DNA of 64,000 bases, from assembly GCA_033439265.1 (NCBI GenBank), contig JAVTVX010000010.1, forward strand, positions 15,717,490 through 15,781,489, given 5' to 3'. The translations under genes were made by a program, and so were the position numbers. The first letter of the stretch is position 1, and each line of letters begins with the position of its first letter. The notes under the pieces are model-generated. The model searched no databases, had not been told where the DNA came from, and saw only the letters and a list, made by a program, of their open reading frames with translations. Below are positions 59,201 to 64,000 of the stretch, in pieces. This stretch comes from Dillenia suffruticosa. Its lineage: Eukaryota > Streptophyta > Magnoliopsida > Dilleniales > Dilleniaceae.

Positions 59201-61300
59201 GCTATCTTCATAGACTGAGCGATATAATTGTAGCGATTCATTTTTTGGTGTGTAATCAATTTAAAAAATAACTTAAGCGATATAATTATTTGTAAGTTAA
59301 TGCTTTATTAAAAAGTTAGTAATTATACTCTATAATAAATGTGTTAATATCCAAAATATTTAAAATATGTTAATTATGATTTGGTTTTTATTTAATATTT
59401 TTGCAATTATCTAACTTGGGTTAGTAATTAAACCTTCATTTCCAAAATTCAAGATTCAGTGATGCCCCCATCAACTAGGCTCATTAAGAGCCTCCTGAAA
59501 AGTTTACGACTGCAGTACACTGTACAGTCTTTATTATGGGCAAAGCTGTGGAAAATTTTAATGTCCCTCAACTGCCCTGAATAAATCCAGAAGTTTTTCT
59601 TAGGTACTAAGCACTTAATGTTAAGTTTCCAAAGGTGGCGGTAACTGCTTCGTTAACATATATGTATTTTCTGGTGGGTGAGGCCTTTTGAAGAGGTCAG
59701 TGGATCATGGTCGGCCTACTCTCTTTCACCAATTTATTTGCTTTGAATCCCACTCTTTGCTAATAAAATTTGTATACCCTTAAATTTTTCATTTTTTTTT
59801 AAATATCAAATTTAGTACTCACTCATTTACGGTTAGTCGGATTTCAATATGGTTCCGATTCCGATTCAGAATGAAGCTGAAAGCTACGGGCCGGTGCCGG
59901 TTTGGTTCGGGCCGAACCAGCCCGGTGGACAGGTTCACACCACTGCGACAAAGGAGGAGAAGCCGATGTCAGCTTTCGACTGCGGGAAACAAATGCTCGT
60001 GCGATACGAGTCGGACTGCAATAAGGCAACAGAAAGGACAATTTTGTAAATAAGACCAAATAAGGGGCCAAATTTGTCGGGGCATCCCGAGGTGAGAGAA
60101 GAATGTATGTGTGAATTTGGTGTGGTGATGATGGGAGGCTATCAAAGCAGCGATAAAAGCGCAGGCCACCCTCCTGAGTATCATTTTCATCGTAAAAGTC
60201 ATGTCCCATTGCTTCCACGCGCTTCCTTCTGGCGTGCCATACATAACCCCAAGTACTTAGATTCCTCCCTTCAAATTACATGCTTTTATTTTCTTTTTAT
60301 CCAGCTCTAGTATCCAATACATATTTTCTGTGATTTATTATTCTATAAAGCAAAATATTAAAAATATTGCAGATGAGCTGAACTGTTCAGGTAATCATAA
60401 AACGCTCTAAACGAATGGTTTAACTCATTTATTGGATACAAATTTTTAACCTTAACTCTATATTTTTTTATTAAAAATTATTTATCTGAATTAAAAATAT
60501 TATACATAGATTAATACAAAATTCAACTCAGACAAATATTTAAATTAATTTAAAAAAAAAAAAACTTATAAGGTTAAACTGGACTTGATGGGGGTTATTT
60601 GCGACCTAAGCACAGGAAAAAGAGCATAATCTTTTGGAAAGGAAAGATGAGTCAACCTTAAATGTTGTCATACAACGTCGTAATCAAAGATTTGTCGAGC
60701 TCTAATTGGTTCATGAGATGCACATGGGGAGCAATGCGGGTGGGGTATATGGCAAGTGGACAGAGTGATGAGACTTGAGATAGAGAGAGAGGACTGCGTT
60801 GAGCTGAGTTGAGAAGTCTGAGTCGCTGAGTCTCTCTCTCTCTCTCTCTCTCGCCTCATCCAACACAAACAAAATAACACGCCCACTATAGTTGCTGCCA
60901 AACTGCACGGCAATTGACAACTCTATCTCTCTGTATCTCTCCCCCGTCCCTCCCTCCCTCTTTCTAAATGAAAGCCCCAGTGTCACGCTCTGTACGAACT
61001 GATCTTTCAAGTCTCAATTGAATGAAACATAACTGTAAAAGATTACTTTTATCATATATACTACCTTTATGTTTCATGAAGTGGGTCTTTTATACAAATT
61101 TGAAGTGAATTCTAAATGAATTTGTTTATTAAATGGGCATTCTGTACAAATTTAAGAAAAATTAATAATGGGGTTTAATGTGAGTTTATGAAGGACATTC
61201 AGCTTTTGGTATTCTTTGTTTTCAAAATCATAGTTATATTATTGGTGCAGGAGAAAAAGATGAGCAGATTTTTCAAAATATAATAAATTAGAATTTTGTT
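59201..61300. other. Intergenic region upstream of ARF4
   Basis: No gene recognised. 59850-60250 is GC-richer, with words such as GGGCCGGTGCCGG reminiscent of the hAT-like element at 10879, but no ends or target duplication were found. A CT tract lies at 60831-60852. The nearer part may belong to the ARF4 promoter. Confidence 0.4.
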
Positions 61301-61954
61301 TGCATTCAATGAAAACTCCCCTCTTGTCTCGGTGGGGGCCTCACAGCACAGTGAAAACATTGGTAATTAAAAAGAAAAAGATAAAGCAAAGGGAAAAGGA
61401 AAGAGAAAGCAAAGGAGAGAGAGAGAGAGAGAGAGAGAGAGTCTGTGTTGGGTGGGGGGGACAGGTTAAGACAGTACAGAACCCACACACACACTCTCTC
61501 TCTAGTTCTCTCTCCAAAAGCCCACTACCCACATTGGCTTTATTTGGCTTTTGTTTTCTGTGCTTCCAATGCAATGCAATTGTCTATGTCTGCTGCTGCT
61601 TCTGCTTCTCCTTCTCAGAACTGCAAATGGGGGAGGAATCATACTTTGAATTTCTTGTTATTATTTGATTCTCTCGCCCTCTCCCCCTCCCTCTCTTCTT
61701 TTCCCCTCTATCTCATCTATTAGCCCCCTTCTCTCTCTCTCTCTCTCTCTCCCCCCTTCCAAACATGTCTTTCTTCTTGTTTTCTTCTCAATTTCTCCCT
61801 TTCCTCTCTTCCTTTGACAATCAATATATTGCTCCCAAGATTTGACCGCTTCATATAATTTTCCAAATTCTCTAGAATTTCCCCTTTTAGCTGTTGTGCT
61901 TCTCTTATTGAGCCAAACTGAAAAGAAAATTAATTTCAATTAGTGGAGGTTTTG
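61301..61954 (+). promoter_or_regulatory. ARF4 upstream and leader region
   Basis: Contains a GA tract (61415-61441) and a CT tract (61730-61751) and is generally pyrimidine-rich toward the start codon, as in many long plant leaders. If transcription starts before 61569, the leader carries upstream ATGs at 61569 and 61574, opening frames of about 26 and 49 codons that end before the ARF4 start. The transcription start is not known. Confidence 0.45.
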
Positions 61955-63627
61955 ATGGAAATTGATTTGAACCATGCAGTGATTGATTTGGAGAAGAATG
62001 TGTGTTGCTGCAATGCAGAGGCTTCTAATTGTGCGTGTCATCTGTCTTCTTCATCTTCATCTTCATGTTCTTCAAATTCCTCAGCAACCCATGTTTCTTC
62101 TTCAATTTATTTTGAGCTGTGGCATGCTTGCGCTGGTCCTCTCACTTCTCTCCCCAAAAAGGGAAATGTGGTTGTCTACTTCCCACAAGGTCATCTTGAG
62201 CAAGTTGCTTCTTCCACTCCCTTTTCAACTTTGGAGATGCCCACTTTTGACCCTCAACCTCAGATCTTCTGCAGAGTTGTCAATGTTCAATTGCTAGTAT
62301 GTAACTTGGGCGTTTGGATTTTTTAGAAATTCCCCCTTTTGTACTGATTGAATTTTTTGTTGCTGTTTGATTCTTTTTTTTTTTTTTTTGCGTCTTTTGT
62401 CATATTACCAGACCAAAATTCTATTTTTTATATTTTACTTAATAATCTTTTTCTTGGAACAGGCTAACAAGGAGAATGATGAGGTTTATACCCAGGTTAC
62501 TTTACTTCCTCAACCAGAGGTATGATTTCCTAAGCCCTCATTGTTTTTTACTGTGAATTATGATTAGGACGAATTCAGTTTTGATGTTTGTCACCTGTGG
62601 GCATTGTTTGTTTAGTTAGGAGAATTGAGTTTAGAGGGGAAAGGGGTTGAGGGAATTGGGGTGGATGAAGAGGGGGATGGAGGGTCACTCATAAAATCAA
62701 CTCCACATATGTTCTGCAAAACACTCACAGCCTCTGATACCAGCACTCATGGTGGATTTTCAGTTCCTCGTAGGGCGGCCGAAGACTGTTTCCCACCATT
62801 GGTAAGTTCAGTAAATTCCTTGAATTTTTAAGGTAGTTTAGCTAACTGAATTTTATAAGGCATGGATGCTCATAATTGAGGTACCTTCTGTTTTCAGGAC
62901 CACAAACAGGAAAGGCCTTCTCAGGAGCTTGTTGCCAAGGACCTACACGGAGAGGAATGGAGGTTTAGGCACATATATAGAGGTTGTAATAAGGAAATGC
63001 TGTAATCTGATTTTGTCATAGAAGGTCTTTTGTTGAGATTATTAACTTGTTCAATTGCAGGTCAGCCGAGGAGGCATCTCCTCACAACAGGTTGGAGTAA
63101 TTTTGTTAGCCGAAAGAATCTGGTCTCTGGAGATGCAGTGCTCTTTTTAAGGTAAAATTAATCAAATTCATGTTACTTTATGTGGCAAGTCCCAACGAAT
63201 TTGAAGGCTTCTGTAAGATGTAATTTAAATTAGACTTGGTATACAAGATGGCTTAATCTTGTTTGTTATAACATGTTGCCTTTACTAGTAAAAATGATCC
63301 TTTACATGAAAGCATGCTACCGATTATCCAGAAAGCTAGCATGCTTTGATTTCTTTAACCATATTTGAAGTTATGAAACATATAGTCTCTTGATTTTGCA
63401 CCTATAGACAATCCACGCATTTTTCTGAAGCTTGCACGATTCTTTTTCGATGGCTGATGCAGGGGTGAAGATGGAGAGCTGAGATTGGGAATTAGGAGAG
63501 CTGTTAGGCCTAGAAATGGTCTGCCAGAATCAATCATTGGCAACCAAAAATCATATCCAAACATCCTGTCTCATGCAGCTAATGCTATATCAACTAAGAG
63601 CATGTTTCATGTTTTCTACAGCCCAAG
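61955..63627 (+). CDS. ARF4: Auxin response factor 4 (ARF4), first six coding exons, cut by window edge
   Basis: Exons 61955-62296, 62463-62519, 62616-62801, 62898-62982, 63061-63151 and 63463-63627 join in frame with GT-AG introns to about 308 residues; the rest lies beyond 64000. ARFs are nuclear factors that bind auxin-response elements; ARF4 is a repressor-type member acting in organ polarity. The N-terminus [14 protein letters not shown] and a Ser-rich stretch precede the dimerisation part ([30 protein letters not shown]). The B3 domain follows: [62 protein letters not shown]. Exon 6 ends in the second dimerisation segment ([13 protein letters not shown]). [16 protein letters not shown] and AVRPRNGLP are closer to ARF4 than to ARF3. 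The start at 61955 is the first ATG of the frame. The tasiR-ARF target sites expected of ARF4 lie further downstream and cannot be checked here. Confidence 0.95.
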
Positions 63628-64000
63628 GTAATTTTCTTGGTCATCCATAAATGCTTGTCAAATTGTTGCTGATTGATATCTTTAGTTATCAAAGCCTAAA
63701 CAGGAAGAGTTCCTTGTAGACAAAATTGACAAGTCATTGACAATAATTCAAATCCAGCAGCTTTTTTTTCCCTCCCAACCTAGTAAAATGCTATTCTCTT
63801 TTCAATTCCTATTTCACATAGGAAGCATAAGATAAGGAGTTTTGACAAAATTGATTAGATTGATATGGACCTAACAAGCATGACTTTTCAGTACATTAGA
63901 TATATTCTAGATTCATGAATATTTCTATGTAAAGGCCAAGTCATAACAGAAAGGTCAATATATGGAAAGAAATGACATGCCTGAATGGTTCTAGTCCCAT
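63628..64000 (+). other. Start of ARF4 intron 6
   Basis: Begins GTAATTTTC after exon 6. No acceptor followed by ARF coding sequence is seen before the window ends, so the intron is longer than 370 bases. Confidence 0.8.

Noticed and set aside
59849..60250. GC-rich block resembling the hAT-like element at 10879
   Set aside because: Shares GGCC/CCGG words but I found neither inverted repeats nor a target duplication.
61300..61723. Plus-strand ORFs of 92 and 122 codons as possible genes
   Set aside because: They cross GA and CT repeats in the ARF4 upstream region; only short uORFs within them were kept, as a hypothesis.

Overview
This is nuclear DNA of a flowering plant, almost certainly a eudicot. 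Protein-coding genes with many short GT-AG introns sit in AT-rich intergenic DNA full of microsatellites, tRNA-derived SINE-like repeats and decayed transposons. The recognisable products (NAC, SYP71, SEC61 beta, two MLO proteins, ARF4) are all typical of land plants. The species cannot be fixed from the sequence alone.

Layout. 1-8.1 kb: gene-free, with (GA/CT)n tracts, SINE-like repeats and two long G/C runs that could form quadruplexes. 8.1-10.6 kb (+): a three-exon NAC transcription factor whose upstream region carries a 180-bp tandem duplication; just downstream lies a 609-bp non-autonomous hAT-like element with a perfect 8-bp target duplication. 13.2-14.6 kb (-): an eight-exon Qc-SNARE, SYP71. 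17.1-17.4 kb (-): intronless SEC61 beta. 19.3-19.6 kb (-): a possible small single-pass membrane protein. 24.1-28.4 kb (-): a complete 15-exon MLO gene with the clade V C-terminal motif. 28.4-38.8 kb: gene-free, with a diverged 1.2-1.5 kb tandem duplication and pairs of SINEs. 38.8-40.0 kb (+): an unidentified small gene whose reading frame does not thread cleanly, with two G-boxes upstream. 40.2 kb (-): tRNA-Pro(AGG). 41.4-43.5 kb: a 286-bp tandem duplication and two very short SINEs with target duplications. 45.0-49.8 kb (+): a second complete 15-exon MLO gene of a different subgroup, divergent from the first. 49.9-61.3 kb: retroposed fragments, poly(A) micro-insertions, a decayed RTE-type LINE and microsatellites. 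61.96 kb to the end (+): the first six coding exons of ARF4, cut by the window edge.

The genes do not form a pathway. Functions cover transcription (NAC, ARF4), secretory traffic and translocation (SYP71, SEC61 beta) and calmodulin-binding plasma-membrane proteins (MLO). The most distinctive features are the two MLO genes with matching exon lengths, the CT orientation of microsatellites on the sense strand of genes, and an unusually clear record of short poly(A) retro-insertions flanked by target duplications.
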